Shown one piece after another: positions 43,369 through 53,130 of a DNA stretch of 54,833 nucleotides. Under the pieces are notes generated by a model. It was given only the letters and a program-made list of their open reading frames with translations. It was not told where the DNA came from and did no database searches. Every line of letters starts with the position of its first letter. The first letter of the stretch is position 1. The translations under genes were made by a program, and so were the position numbers. This stretch comes from Domibacillus robiginosus (GTDB taxonomy: Bacteria; Bacillota; Bacilli; Bacillales; Domibacillaceae): NCBI RefSeq assembly GCF_000966195.1, contig NZ_LAHL01000028.1:1-54833 (forward strand), given 5' to 3'.

Positions 43369-44772
43369 TCACTTTTTATTTTTTGCTTTTTCTAAAAGAT
43401 CAAAGATAATCTTAGCATTGTCTGTATTATCGATTTGTCCCGCAAATCGTTCTTTGTAAGGCCCATACGCATATACATTTACATCTTCACCAGTGTGTCC
43501 GCCCGTTGTCCAGCCTGTTTTGGATCGCTCATTAAAGATTGCTTCAATCGCATTGTCAATATCAGTGACTTTCTTAGCCGCTGCGGCATCTTTAACAGAT
43601 TGAACTTCTTCTTCTGTTAAGGATAATAGGTTTTGATCAATATAGGTTGTTAATGTCTGTTCAACATCGGCGCCTTTCGCGATTTCTGCCGCCATAAAGT
43701 CCGGTGTACGTTTGGCTGCTTTAATTGGATCGGCGAACCAATTGTAGTTTCCATTAGCACCAATTGTGACTCCGCCTGTTGAATGGTCTGCTGTAATTAC
43801 TACCAACGTCTCTTTGTCTTTTTTCGCAAACTCAATAGCTGCCTTAGCCGCTTTTTCAAAGTCTTGCATTTCGCTCATTGTTCCAACGATATCGTTATCA
43901 TGTGCAGCCCAGTCTACCTGGCTTCCTTCGACCATTAAGAAGAAGCCGTCCTTGTCTTTGTTTAAGCGCTGGATCGCTGATGATGTCATATCTTGAAGTG
44001 ATGGAATATCTTCTGTACGGTCAACCATTTTTGGCAGGCCGCCAGGAGCAAACAGTCCAAGAACTTGCTCGTTTTTATCTTTTAAAAGCTGCTCTTTGTT
44101 TGTTACATAACTAAATCCGGATTCTTTGAACTCTTCTGTCAGGTTACGGTCAGGGCGAACAAAGTTTAAGGAACCGCCTCCCAGAAGGACGTCAACTTTT
44201 TGTTTTCCATTTACTAGTTCATCATAGTAGTCATCGGCAATTGCATTCATGTTTTTACGGTTTTCATCATGGGCACCGAATGATGCTGGTGTCGCATGTG
44301 TAATTTCTGAAGTAGCGACCAGACCCGTTGCCTTACCTTTTTCTTTTGCAGTTTCTAATACTGTTTTCACTTCGGATTTGTCGTTATCGACCCCAATAGC
44401 TGCATTGTAAGTTTTAATGCCGGCAGACATGGCTGTTGCGGCAGAAGCAGAATCGGTTATATTTTGATCAGGATCTTCTGGATATGTCATCTGTTGTCCA
44501 ACGAGATACTTATCTAATTCTGTTCTTTCAACAGCAGCCGTTGAAGTGTCATCTTTAAAGTAACGGTAAGCTGAGGTGGAAGCTGGTCCCATCCCATCCC
44601 CAATTAAGAAAATAACATTCTTAATTTTTGTATTCTCGCTCTGCTTTTCACGGTTTTTCTCTGAAGCCTGTGCGTCTGCACCTGGAATTGCTGTTCCAGC
44701 CAGCGTCCCCAATGCGAGTGTTGATAAAACACAAATTGGAATAAGCTTTTTCGTTAATTTATTTTTTACCAT
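43369..44772 (-). CDS. Secreted alkaline phosphatase (PhoA family), second copy
   Basis: 467 residues with a Sec signal peptide ending near Ala-Gln-Ala (about 36). Asp59 is in LIGDGMG and nucleophile Ser108 in ITDSASAATA. The Mg/Zn cluster is canonical here (EGSQVDWAAH), as are TADHSTGG and GGHTGEDV. Hydrolyses phosphomonoesters outside the cell. ATG 44772 follows GGAGGTTATG. A four-repeat PhoP box lies 60-95 bp upstream. It differs from the copy at 9611 enough that the two are old paralogues. Confidence 0.95.
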   Translation of the reverse strand: MVKNKLTKKLIPICVLSTLALGTLAGTAIPGADAQASEKNREKQSENTKIKNVIFLIGDGMGPASTSAYRYFKDDTSTAAVERTELDKYLVGQQMTYPEDPDQNITDSASAATAMSAGIKTYNAAIGVDNDKSEVKTVLETAKEKGKATGLVATSEITHATPASFGAHDENRKNMNAIADDYYDELVNGKQKVDVLLGGGSLNFVRPDRNLTEEFKESGFSYVTNKEQLLKDKNEQVLGLFAPGGLPKMVDRTEDIPSLQDMTSSAIQRLNKDKDGFFLMVEGSQVDWAAHDNDIVGTMSEMQDFEKAAKAAIEFAKKDKETLVVITADHSTGGVTIGANGNYNWFADPIKAAKRTPDFMAAEIAKGADVEQTLTTYIDQNLLSLTEEEVQSVKDAAAAKKVTDIDNAIEAIFNERSKTGWTTGGHTGEDVNVYAYGPYKERFAGQIDNTDNAKIIFDLLEKAKNKK

Positions 44773-44830
44773 TTACATAACCTCCGAAAGTTAATTTAAT
44801 ATGATAACAAGGCTTACTATAACGGAAAAC

Positions 44831-44868
44831 TGTTAATCCGCTGTTAAAAGTAAGTAAACATATGTTAA
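44831..44868 (-). promoter_or_regulatory. PhoP box upstream of the second alkaline phosphatase
   Basis: Four repeats on the minus strand (plus-strand starts 44831, 44842, 44852, 44863): TTAACA, TTAACA, TTACTT, TTAACA, with spacings of 11, 10 and 11 bp. Confidence 0.85.
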
Positions 44869-45156
44869 AGAGATGTAAATATTCAGAGCTGTTCTATGTA
44901 ATTAAAAACCATAAAAATAGCTTATTTCTAATGGGATAAAATAACTCTCATTCACCATAGGTTTCTGGGTATATACATTTTCCAGAAGAAGTTTACTATC
45001 CTACAAATTTACTCCTTTATGTTAAGAATAAATTTTGTGAAAATGGTAGATTTGATTAATAACGTATGGACTAACAAAGGTGATAACTATATTTTCTTTT
45101 TATTTTATTCCCAATTATTCCAGTATAATCTAATGGAAAGTCAATTTAAGAGGAAA
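44869..45156. other. Intergenic, no feature seen
   Basis: AT-rich sequence between the Pho box and IS3 debris. At 45157-45183 a hairpin (GGACGGATAATCCGATCC) resembles the terminator after the NlpC/P60 gene and abuts the IS fragment. Confidence 0.5.
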
Positions 45157-45179
45157 ATGAAAAAGGACGGATAATCCGA

Positions 45180-45960
45180 TCCTTGAATTAGTTAAAGTCG
45201 CTGACATTCCACGTAGTACATATTATTACTGGGAAAAACAATTAAATCGAGAAGATAAATATGTGAGTGTAAAAGAGGTCATTGAGGCCGTTTATCATGA
45301 ACATAAAGGTTGTTATGGTTACCGCCGTATCCACAAAGAATTAACGAAAAGGCACATTCATCATGACCCAAAGACCATTAATCGCACAATGAATGAGATG
45401 GGCTTAAAAAAGTGCGTATGAAAAAATACCGGTCATATCGTAGAAAAGTAGGTAAAATCGCCCCTAATATACTGAATCGCGATTTCCACGCAGACAACAT
45501 GAATGAAAAATGGGTAACCGATGTAACAGAATTTAACTTATTTGGAGAAAAGCGATTTTTATCTCCTGTTTTGACTTATGTAATGGGGAAATTATTGCGT
45601 ATAAAGTAATGAAACGTCCTGTTTATTCACTGATTGGAGAGATGTTAAAAGAAGCAGTGAAGCGAAGACAGCCTGAAGATAAGGTCATCCTCCATTCAGA
45701 TCAAGGTTAGCATTATCAGATGGCCCAATACCCAAAAAAATTAAAAGAATATAGTATTCGTCAAAGCAGTCTCGTAAGGGGAATTGTTTAGACAACGCAG
45801 TCATGGAAAATTTCTTTGACTTATTAAAACCGGAACTTCTTTACTTACAAGAGTTTGAGGGTTATGGAACATTTTGAACAAGAATTAGAACAGTATATTT
45901 ATTATTACAATCACAAACGAATGAAGACAACTTCCAAGACCTGAGTCCGGTATTCTATTG
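45180..45960 (+). pseudogene. IS3-family transposase (OrfB) remnant, multiply disrupted
   Basis: Recognisable in several frames: [47 protein letters not shown], then VILHSDQG and DNAVMENFF. Stops and shifts near 45420, 45610, 45709 and later leave no long frame. A 45930-45978 hairpin (ACTTCCAAGAC/GTCTTGGAAGT) lies at its end. Confidence 0.8.
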
Positions 45961-45978
45961 GACTTAAGTCTTGGAAGT

Positions 45979-46524
45979 TGCCTACACTTTTTTGTCTAAC
46001 TTGATTGGTTCAGATCAAACCACACAGCTTTTTAGTGATTAAGCACTCTATATTTTAGCTCAAGTTCTCTACAGAAAGGCTATGCCCTGCCTCCTCGTCT
46101 ACTGTAAATTGTGTTGATATATTTTTTGATAAAATTAGAATTTGAATTTAGCATATAATGATAAAAAATAATATATGTTTTGTCTCCGAATCATAATCTC
46201 GCTTTAAACTTGGTTTTTGCCTGCCCGGCTTGCTAAAGACTTATACAGTTCAAGTGAAGATAGCAAAAGAGATTGTTACGATCTTGTCAGTGGTTTTCAC
46301 AACGTTCTTCGCATTCAAAACGTATCAGAACAACAAGAAAAAAGCTCCGAGGAAAAAGAAATCCTCGAAGCGCCGTAAGCCATATAGCATCTGCAACAGT
46401 TAAGGAGATAGCCGCCTTCTTACCTGATTTTATTTTACCACGATTTGAAGCCACTGCTGAAGAAGACCATTTTTGATATTCTTGGGATTGTGTACGAAAT
46501 GACCGTAAAACATAGACAAGCTGC
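45979..46524. other. Gene-poor AT-rich stretch before cydC
   Basis: Apart from a doubtful small frame at 46217-46378, no gene or clear regulatory element is seen. No strong terminator for the cyd operon is evident directly after cydC. Confidence 0.5.
46217..46378 (+). CDS. Doubtful small acidic protein or gene fragment
   Basis: TTG 46217 opens 53 codons (MPARLAKDLYSSSEDSKRDC and on to EEKEILEAP). No good ribosome site is visible. The composition is protein-like, so it may be a fragment of a lost gene next to the IS debris. Confidence 0.25.
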   Translation: MPARLAKDLYSSSEDSKRDCYDLVSGFHNVLRIQNVSEQQEKSSEEKEILEAP

Positions 46525-48249
46525 CTAGTTAAAAAACACGCTCTGTTCGATTTGTTTCATTTCATAGAAGTAGCCTTTTTTATCCATCAATTCCTCAAAC
46601 GTTCCAATTTCGACAATAGATCCATGATCCATCACAATTATTTGATCCATTTTCTCTAGTCCTGTTAAGCGATGGCTAATGAGAATAACTGTATCGTCTT
46701 TTGCTTCTTCAAATAGATGACCAAAAATATGTGCCTCGGTTAATGCATCGATGGATGATGTTGGCTCATCCAATAGCCATAGGGGGGCTTTTTTGAGCAG
46801 AGCCCGGGAAATAGCCAGACGCTGTTTTTCTCCACCTGAAAGGTTTTCCCCTTTTTCCAATACTCGATCATTTAAGGAAAAATGCCCAAGCTTCACTTTT
46901 CCCAGTACTTCTTCCATTTCTGTATCACTTACTTCATCTTTAGCAAGCAGTAAATTATCTCGTATGGTTCCATAGAAAAAATGATTTTCTTGTAAGACGA
47001 CATTTGTATTCTCCCAAATACACTCTTGTGAAACATGATTGATGGGATGATTGTTAAAACAAATGCGGCCAGGGTTTACAGTATAAAATTTTAAGAGCAG
47101 CTGCAGCAACGTCGATTTTCCAGAACCACTTGGGCCAACTATCGCTGTTTTTGAACCAGCTGGAATCATTAAATTTACACCTGTTAGCGTATTACGTATT
47201 TCATCTGGAAAAGCAAAAGTTACATCCTTCACTTCAATAGAAGGAATCCCTTGAATAGATCGTTCTTCGATACTTTCTTGTGATGTCTCCCGTGCAATAT
47301 CCTTACCGACAACAGCGTTAAGTCTTGATGCTGCTTGCCGGCTCTCTTCTAAATAGCTTGGGAAAGCGGCCATGGAAGTTGTGTTCTCAAAAACGGTCAA
47401 TGAAATCATAACAAGCATCGCAAGGAAAATGCCATCTAGTTGGCCTTCTGCCACTAAATAGGCTCCAATACTTAGAACAAGTAATGATATAAGGAGCGAT
47501 ATAAACGTATTGGCAGACTGGCTGAACAAGTTATGAATACTTTCACGTTTTTGTTCCTCTAAATAGGTATCTACAGATTGACGCAGTTGTTCTTCTTTTT
47601 CTTCTAGTTGTTGGTGTATTTTTAAATCACGAAAGCCATAAAGAAATTCTGTCACTTTGGTAGACAATTCTCCCCGTTTTTGTCTCACCTGTCGATCAAC
47701 TTTTCTTTGCTTCAAAGCGAAAAAGGCTGGAACGATAAAGGTAGTTAACATCAGGCCAATAAATACTATCAGAGCTACTTCTATTGAAAAAAAGGCTGTG
47801 AAAAAAATTGTACATAGAAATACTAAAATTAAAACAACCGGCGGATAAAAAACACGCAGAAAGAAATTCTGTAATGCCTCTACATCACCAACAATTCTGG
47901 CAAGAAGATCTCCGCTTCGATACTTTTGAAAAATAGTTGGCGCTAACGGCTCCAACTGCTCATAAAAAGAAACACGCATATTACTTAACATCGTAAATGT
48001 TCCTCGATGAGAAAAATAACGTTCCCCATAACGGCTTACTGCCGAGATAATACCCAAAAGCTTTATTGAAGCTACGAGGAGCATCAACGTATAGATCGGG
48101 GGTGCTAAAGCAGCTTTGGAAATCAAATACCCACTGGATGCAAATAAACTAACAGCTGTTATCCCAGAGATAAATCCACAGATAATAGAATAGAAAATAT
48201 CCTTTTTTTCTATTAATAATATCTTGATAACAAATCCTAGGTTCTTCAT
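46525..48249 (-). CDS. cydC: Thiol reductant ABC exporter, CydC-type subunit
   Basis: 574 residues: six membrane helices then an ABC ATPase (Walker A VGPSGSGKST, signature LSGGEKQRL, Walker B LWLLDEPTSS, switch His in LISHRLTG). With CydD it forms a heterodimeric exporter of cysteine or glutathione needed to assemble cytochrome bd. Its start (ATG 48249) overlaps the cydD stop (ATGA). Last gene of the cyd operon. B. subtilis literature swaps the C and D names. Confidence 0.93.
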   Translation of the reverse strand: MKNLGFVIKILLIEKKDIFYSIICGFISGITAVSLFASSGYLISKAALAPPIYTLMLLVASIKLLGIISAVSRYGERYFSHRGTFTMLSNMRVSFYEQLEPLAPTIFQKYRSGDLLARIVGDVEALQNFFLRVFYPPVVLILVFLCTIFFTAFFSIEVALIVFIGLMLTTFIVPAFFALKQRKVDRQVRQKRGELSTKVTEFLYGFRDLKIHQQLEEKEEQLRQSVDTYLEEQKRESIHNLFSQSANTFISLLISLLVLSIGAYLVAEGQLDGIFLAMLVMISLTVFENTTSMAAFPSYLEESRQAASRLNAVVGKDIARETSQESIEERSIQGIPSIEVKDVTFAFPDEIRNTLTGVNLMIPAGSKTAIVGPSGSGKSTLLQLLLKFYTVNPGRICFNNHPINHVSQECIWENTNVVLQENHFFYGTIRDNLLLAKDEVSDTEMEEVLGKVKLGHFSLNDRVLEKGENLSGGEKQRLAISRALLKKAPLWLLDEPTSSIDALTEAHIFGHLFEEAKDDTVILISHRLTGLEKMDQIIVMDHGSIVEIGTFEELMDKKGYFYEMKQIEQSVFFN

Positions 48250-49976
48250 CTTGCCATCCCTCCTTGTTGAACAGACACCATATTCCGATAAGGTTTTACT
48301 TCTTTCAGCAATTCCTCATGTGTACCAGCTGCAAAGAGTTCGCCGTTTTCCAAGAAAATAATCTTGTTAGCATTTTTAATTGTATGAAGCCTGTGGGCAA
48401 CCGTAATGACTGTGGAAGATTTGGATAATTTTTTGATAGAAGCTTGCAGGATGTGCTCAGTCCGAAGATCAAGTCCCGTGGTCGGCTCATCAAAAAGAAT
48501 GATAGACGGGCTTTTTAGGAACGCTCTTGCGATGGCTATTCGTTGTTTTTCTCCACCTGAAAGGCCTCTCCCTCCTTCTCCAATAGGTGTATCATAGCCA
48601 TGCTCAAGTGAAGCTACCCACTCGGAGATTCCAGCCTTTTCAGCAGCTTGTTCTATTTCTACTCTAGTCACATCCACACGACCGCCAACCGCAATGTTTT
48701 CCGCAATCGTTCCTGAAAACAAATAAGGATTTTGTGAAATATAACTTAATTGATCGAACCATTCCTTTTCCTTAAAGGTTGACTGCGGTTTCCCATTGAT
48801 CAGCATTTCTCCCTCTGAAAGTGGGATAAGTCCGGCAATCACATGTAACAGAGTTGATTTCCCTGCGCCCGTTTTACCCACAATCGCTACTTGTTCGCGG
48901 GGAAGAATTTCGATACCAATGTTTTTCAATGCAAATGCATCTTGCCCATAAGTAAATCCTGCACCACGTAATTCAATTACGGGTGGCACCTTTCTTTCCA
49001 CGCTTTCCTCCCCCCATAAAACAGGTTTCTCTGTTTCAGTCAGTTCATCTGCTAGCTTTTTAGCTGCCCCCATACTTCCTCGACCTGTATGGAAAGCACT
49101 GCCTAACTCTTTCAATTTTGTATAAAACTCTGGAGCTAATACCAACATAAAAAAGGCAGTGAAAAACGTAACATTTTGAAAAATGATTAATTGAACGGCA
49201 AGCTCTAGGGCAACGATTCCCATACTTAGCATCGAAATAAATTCCAATGCCAGAGAATTTTGAAAAGCAATTTTAAGTACTTCCATCGTGGCATCACGAA
49301 ACTCAAGACTGCTGTTTCGTATAGCTTCTTTTTGTTCTTTCGAACGGCCAAGTAATTTAAGGGTGGTCAGTCCCTGTAATGTATCAAGAAACCCTCCTGA
49401 AAAAGCTGCCATTTTATCCAATTGTTTTTCGGATTTGTCTTTTGTTTTGAAACCAATAATGATCATAAAAATCGGAATAAAAGGTGCAGTGATTATAATA
49501 ATCAATCCTGTGGCTATATGTTGTGTGAAGATAACGATTAGAATGATGAGTGGAATGATGGTAGCTTGAATTACTTGTGGAATATAACTGCTAAAATAAC
49601 TGTCAATTTCATCTACGGCATCCATCATTACACTTACTTTCTTGCCGGATTGTCCTTGTAATGCTGATTGCATAGGATTATTAGAAAACTTGCGTAAAAG
49701 TAATTTTCTAAGATCCCCTTTCACCTTCGAAGCCATTTTCACTCCAGTTCTTCCACTAAGATAATGAAAGACTGTTCTAAAAAAAAGCATAAATAACAAT
49801 CCGAACAACAGCGGAACAACCTCAGAAAAGGATGCATCTTGTAAAAAAAGTCGATCCACAATTGTGACGATTAAATAACTCTGTCCAATAATGGTCACAC
49901 CTGAAATGACAGCAAAAATGGCCAAGAGAACCAGCTTGCTTTTTTGTTCTACTGCTAATTCCTTCAGCTTAACCAT
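48246..49976 (-). CDS. cydD: Thiol reductant ABC exporter, CydD-type subunit
   Basis: 576 residues with six membrane helices and an ABC ATPase (VGKTGAGKST, LSGGEKQRIAIARA, ILFDEPTTGL, TVAHRLHT). Partner of CydC. ATG 49976 follows AGGAGG. It lies 180 bp after cydS; that gap contains an inverted repeat (50035-50100) which could attenuate or process the transcript, so cydDC levels may differ from cydAB. Confidence 0.93.
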   Translation of the reverse strand: MVKLKELAVEQKSKLVLLAIFAVISGVTIIGQSYLIVTIVDRLFLQDASFSEVVPLLFGLLFMLFFRTVFHYLSGRTGVKMASKVKGDLRKLLLRKFSNNPMQSALQGQSGKKVSVMMDAVDEIDSYFSSYIPQVIQATIIPLIILIVIFTQHIATGLIIIITAPFIPIFMIIIGFKTKDKSEKQLDKMAAFSGGFLDTLQGLTTLKLLGRSKEQKEAIRNSSLEFRDATMEVLKIAFQNSLALEFISMLSMGIVALELAVQLIIFQNVTFFTAFFMLVLAPEFYTKLKELGSAFHTGRGSMGAAKKLADELTETEKPVLWGEESVERKVPPVIELRGAGFTYGQDAFALKNIGIEILPREQVAIVGKTGAGKSTLLHVIAGLIPLSEGEMLINGKPQSTFKEKEWFDQLSYISQNPYLFSGTIAENIAVGGRVDVTRVEIEQAAEKAGISEWVASLEHGYDTPIGEGGRGLSGGEKQRIAIARAFLKSPSIILFDEPTTGLDLRTEHILQASIKKLSKSSTVITVAHRLHTIKNANKIIFLENGELFAAGTHEELLKEVKPYRNMVSVQQGGMAR

Positions 49977-50034
49977 TGTGTATACCTCCTGAAAACGATC
50001 TGACTTAGTGAATTATTTCACATAAATAGGCAAA

Positions 50035-50100
50035 CTGGCAGTAAGCCCCTTCTACATCGAGTTTCACCCCTTAAGAATTCTAGTCAGGGATTACCGCCAG
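50035..50100 (-). repeat. Inverted repeat between cydS and cydD
   Basis: CTGGCAGTAA (50035-50044) and TTACCGCCAG (50091-50100) pair at 9 of 10 positions around a 46-nt loop. No T-run follows; a partial attenuator or RNA-processing site is possible. Confidence 0.45.
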
Positions 50101-50155
50101 CATGCAGCTTACATCAATAGCAGAAAAGTTCGCCACTGATCTTAAAAGCGTATCT

Positions 50156-50263
50156 TTATTTTTTTGAAACAGATTTATCTTTTGGTGCTGCCCAGAATGA
50201 AACTACTATTGCTGCACCGATCACAATAAACGGAGCTACAAAGATTAGAAAGTCATGTAGCAT
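50156..50263 (-). CDS. cydS: Cytochrome bd small subunit CydS
   Basis: 35 residues from ATG 50263, which directly follows the cydB stop. The sequence begins MLHDFLIFVAPFIVIGAAIV and continues through FWAAPKDK: one membrane helix with a short positive tail. It matches the CydS pattern known from Bacillales bd oxidases (FLIxxAPxxV, FW), where the peptide packs against CydA and stabilises the haem site. Confidence 0.88.
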   Translation of the reverse strand: MLHDFLIFVAPFIVIGAAIVVSFWAAPKDKSVSKK

Positions 50264-51313
50264 TCAGCTCAATCCTCTTTTCTCGTTTGATTTTACATTT
50301 TTTCTATTTCCTCTTACATAATCCTTGTCAAATAAGAAAAGTTTCAATAATAGATAGATAGAAGGTACTAACAATATCAATCCTAGAATAAACACCACAA
50401 CAAGAGAAATGGCCATTGCCTCATTTGTAAACCCTTCATAGATCGTTAAATATGGATAAAGCAGGTATGGGTAAAGGGAGATGCCATATGCGAAGAAAGC
50501 AAGGGCAAATTGTCCAATTAATAATCCAACTGCAAGTCCATAATTTTTTTTCTTCCAAACGAGCCAAACTGTCCCGATCCACAATAAGAACGATAGCCCA
50601 AATATCCACCATAGATCTAAAATTCGTTCAAATTGTCCTGGATTGTGAGAACTTAATTCGTAAATGATGCCTGCTGCAGCGATGATTAAAGGGAAAGCCC
50701 AGCACAATGCATATTTTCGCATTAGATTTGTTGCAGCTGTATCACCTGCTTTATTTGCATACCAGCTGAGAAAGACAGCTGCTATATAAAGGACGGCAAC
50801 AATAGATAAAACGACAATCGACCATGTTAAAGGACTTGTAAACAATGCCCTGTAGTCCAAAATAGGATTACCATCAATTATGGAAATAAATCCACCTTCA
50901 GAAATGGCCAGAACTACAGATAATGATGCAGGGATTAATAATCCTGCAATTCCATACATTAAAGCATATCCTTTATGTCCTTTTGACCCATACGTTTCAA
51001 ATGCATAATACGAACCACGAATGATCATTAATAGTAGAGCGATACTGGCTGGAACAAGAAGAACCGATCCATAATAGAATGCTGTTTTTGGGAAAAATCC
51101 GACCATCCCAACAAAGAAGAAAACGAAAAATACATTCGTGACCTCCCAAACTGGAGACAGATACCGCTGGATAATTTTTGTTATTAAATGATGTTTACCA
51201 GTAATTATACTGTAAGCATTAAAGAACCCCGCCCCAAAATCGATTGATCCGAGGATGACGTAACCGAATAGAAATGTCCAAAGGACTGAAATCCCCAGTA
51301 TTTCTAAACTCAT
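50264..51313 (-). CDS. cydB: Cytochrome bd oxidase subunit II
   Basis: 349 residues, eight or nine membrane helices. CydB features are present (TFLFGYVILGSIDFGAGF, SPVWEVTNVF). It supports haem insertion and the quinol oxidase complex. ATG 51313 overlaps the cydA stop (ATGA) for coupled translation. Confidence 0.95.
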   Translation of the reverse strand: MSLEILGISVLWTFLFGYVILGSIDFGAGFFNAYSIITGKHHLITKIIQRYLSPVWEVTNVFFVFFFVGMVGFFPKTAFYYGSVLLVPASIALLLMIIRGSYYAFETYGSKGHKGYALMYGIAGLLIPASLSVVLAISEGGFISIIDGNPILDYRALFTSPLTWSIVVLSIVAVLYIAAVFLSWYANKAGDTAATNLMRKYALCWAFPLIIAAAGIIYELSSHNPGQFERILDLWWIFGLSFLLWIGTVWLVWKKKNYGLAVGLLIGQFALAFFAYGISLYPYLLYPYLTIYEGFTNEAMAISLVVVFILGLILLVPSIYLLLKLFLFDKDYVRGNRKNVKSNEKRGLS

Positions 51314-52659
51314 GCTGTTTCACCGCCCTTTATCGCTTCCTGTTGTTCAAGCTCTAATTCAACTGGATTTTTCCTAAACATTCGATTAAGCACAACAATG
51401 GTTCCAATCCCTAAGATTAAGTACAAACCACCAAAAAGGATCACCATTAATCCAACATAATCACTGGATGTTGCTGCTGCTTCGATTGTCATAATTCCAT
51501 TAAGTATCCAGGGCTGTCGACCAACTTCAGTCATCCACCAGCCTGCTTCGATAGCAATTACAGATAGAGGGCCTCCAAGAACAATAAGCCAGCGATACCA
51601 ATTTGATCTTACAAAAGGCCATTTTCGTTTGATTCCTGTCCAATAAACAAGAGACAGGACAACCATGAACATCCCAATAGTAACCATTACGTCGAAAAAG
51701 TAATGGATAACAAGTGGAGGCGTTTCTTCTTCGGGAAATTGATCTAATCCGATCACTTCTGACGTTGGACTTCCGCTTGCCAGGATACTGAGTGCATACG
51801 GTATCTTGATCTCATATTTGACTTCTCCTTCACCATCCAAAATACCGTACATAAGAAGTGGCGCTCCTTCTTCCGTTTCGAAATGCCATTCGGCTGCAGC
51901 TAATTTTTCTGGCTGGTACTCTGCTAAATATTTGCCTGATAAATCTCCAATTAAGGCTGCTGCAATAGAAAATATAAGCCCCATTTTCATAGTTAAATAA
52001 AGTGATTTTTTATGATAAACATGGTTGGAGCCTTTTAATAATTTGAAAGCTGCAATGGATGCAAGCAAAAATGCAACGGTCATATAGGCTGTTGCCAGTA
52101 CATGGGACACTTTCGTCGGCATCGCCGGAGTAAACATAGCTGCAATTGGATTTAGATTTACAAGTTGCCCGTTAACAATATCAAAGCCCTGTGGAGAATT
52201 CATAAATGAATTTACCACAGTAATGAAAACAGCTGAGGCTCCTGCACCAAGAACAACAGGGATTAGAAGCAAAAAGTGTTTACGCCGATCTTCAAATCGA
52301 TCCCACGTATATGCATAAATCCCTAAAAATATAGCTTCAAAGAAGAAAGCAAATACTTCTAAAAATAGAGGCAGTGCTATAACATTTCCTGCCAATTCCA
52401 TGAAGTTTGGCCAAAGCAATGAAAGCTGAAGCCCCATCGCTGTCCCCGTTACAACACCGACAGCAACCGTCACAACAAAACCACGGGCCCAGCGTTTGGC
52501 CAATAAGATATAATGTTCGTCATTTTTCTTGATTCCAACCCAATGAGCAATCATGATCATGAGCGGAACCCCTACCCCTATCGTTGCGTAAATAACGTGA
52601 AATGAAAGGGTAATAATTGTTAATACACGGCTACCAAAAACTGGATCATCAAATAACAA
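51310..52659 (-). CDS. cydA: Cytochrome bd oxidase subunit I
   Basis: 449 residues from TTG 52659, after AAGGAGGAG; no in-frame ATG is better placed. It includes the haem ligand His near the N-terminus (SFHVIYATIGVG), the conserved GRQPW motif (EVGRQPWILNG) and a Q-loop of the short Firmicutes type. The complex oxidises menaquinol and reduces O2 at high affinity; it is resistant to sulfide and nitric oxide. First gene of cydA-B-S-D-C, preceded by the 26-bp repeat array. Confidence 0.95.
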   Translation of the reverse strand: MLFDDPVFGSRVLTIITLSFHVIYATIGVGVPLMIMIAHWVGIKKNDEHYILLAKRWARGFVVTVAVGVVTGTAMGLQLSLLWPNFMELAGNVIALPLFLEVFAFFFEAIFLGIYAYTWDRFEDRRKHFLLLIPVVLGAGASAVFITVVNSFMNSPQGFDIVNGQLVNLNPIAAMFTPAMPTKVSHVLATAYMTVAFLLASIAAFKLLKGSNHVYHKKSLYLTMKMGLIFSIAAALIGDLSGKYLAEYQPEKLAAAEWHFETEEGAPLLMYGILDGEGEVKYEIKIPYALSILASGSPTSEVIGLDQFPEEETPPLVIHYFFDVMVTIGMFMVVLSLVYWTGIKRKWPFVRSNWYRWLIVLGGPLSVIAIEAGWWMTEVGRQPWILNGIMTIEAAATSSDYVGLMVILFGGLYLILGIGTIVVLNRMFRKNPVELELEQQEAIKGGETA

Positions 52660-52692
52660 TGGTCATTCTCCTCCTTTTACTCGATAGCGAAC

Positions 52693-52788
52693 ATGCTCAA
52701 CATTGAGCATAACTTTGTATGTTCAATACTGAGCATAACTTTATATGTTCAGTATTGAGCATATTTTTGCATTATCAATACTGAACAT
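52693..52788 (-). repeat. Array of four 18-bp near-palindromes at 26-bp spacing upstream of cydA
   Basis: ATGCTCAACATTGAGCAT (52693), ATGTTCAATACTGAGCAT (52719), ATGTTCAGTATTGAGCAT (52745) and ATTATCAATACTGAACAT (52771). The starts are exactly 26 bp apart, and 8-bp spacers of similar sequence (AACTTTGT, AACTTTAT, ATTTTTGC) follow. They lie 34-130 bp before the cydA start, so they cover the promoter or leader. Most likely tandem operators of an unidentified dimeric repressor or activator; the sequence is not a Rex site. Confidence 0.8.
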
Positions 52789-53075
52789 AGCTATCTATGC
52801 ACTTAGTTAATACTATTATCATGTTGTAAACTTATTATATTCAATATTGTAACTGTAATTGCTCATTAGGGCGTAGATGACTTGTGACAAATTTTCTAAG
52901 CGGAACTGACAATTATGTGAACAAGATTATTTATGCAGCCTTTTAGGTGAATAGTGGCAAAGTCATTTGGCGTAAAAGAAAGTAACCATAGAATTTGTTT
53001 CACTGTTTGTTTGTAGAACAAATTACGACGTTTGCTAACGGAATCTTAGTTTTGATTACAAGTTATGACTACTTA
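52789..53075. other. Intergenic between the cyd array and terminator
   Basis: AT-rich, no gene. TTGTGACAAATTTTC near 52880 and ATGTGAACAAGATT near 52915 are weak Rex- or Fnr-like half-sites only. Confidence 0.4.
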
Positions 53076-53130
53076 AAAAAGAAAAAGAGTCATGATTACA
53101 CACGAGGTAATCATGACCCTTTTTCTTTTT
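53076..53130. terminator. Strong bidirectional terminator
   Basis: AAAAAGAAAAAG plus GTCATGATTAC pairs with GTAATCATGAC plus CTTTTTCTTTTT (24-bp stem with one mismatch). It isolates the amidase and cyd units. A second hairpin with GAACCTC/GAGGTTC ends lies at 53184-53222. Confidence 0.9.

Noticed and set aside
45157-45183. Hairpin similar to the NlpC/P60 terminator, possibly a third duplicated segment
   Set aside because: Only about 25 bp are alike and common terminator sequence can explain it; no flanking gene homology is visible.
52693-52788. Could the 26-bp repeats be a small CRISPR array?
   Set aside because: Only four units, 18-bp palindromic cores, 8-bp spacers that are themselves alike, no cas genes, and a position directly upstream of cydA. 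An operator array fits better.
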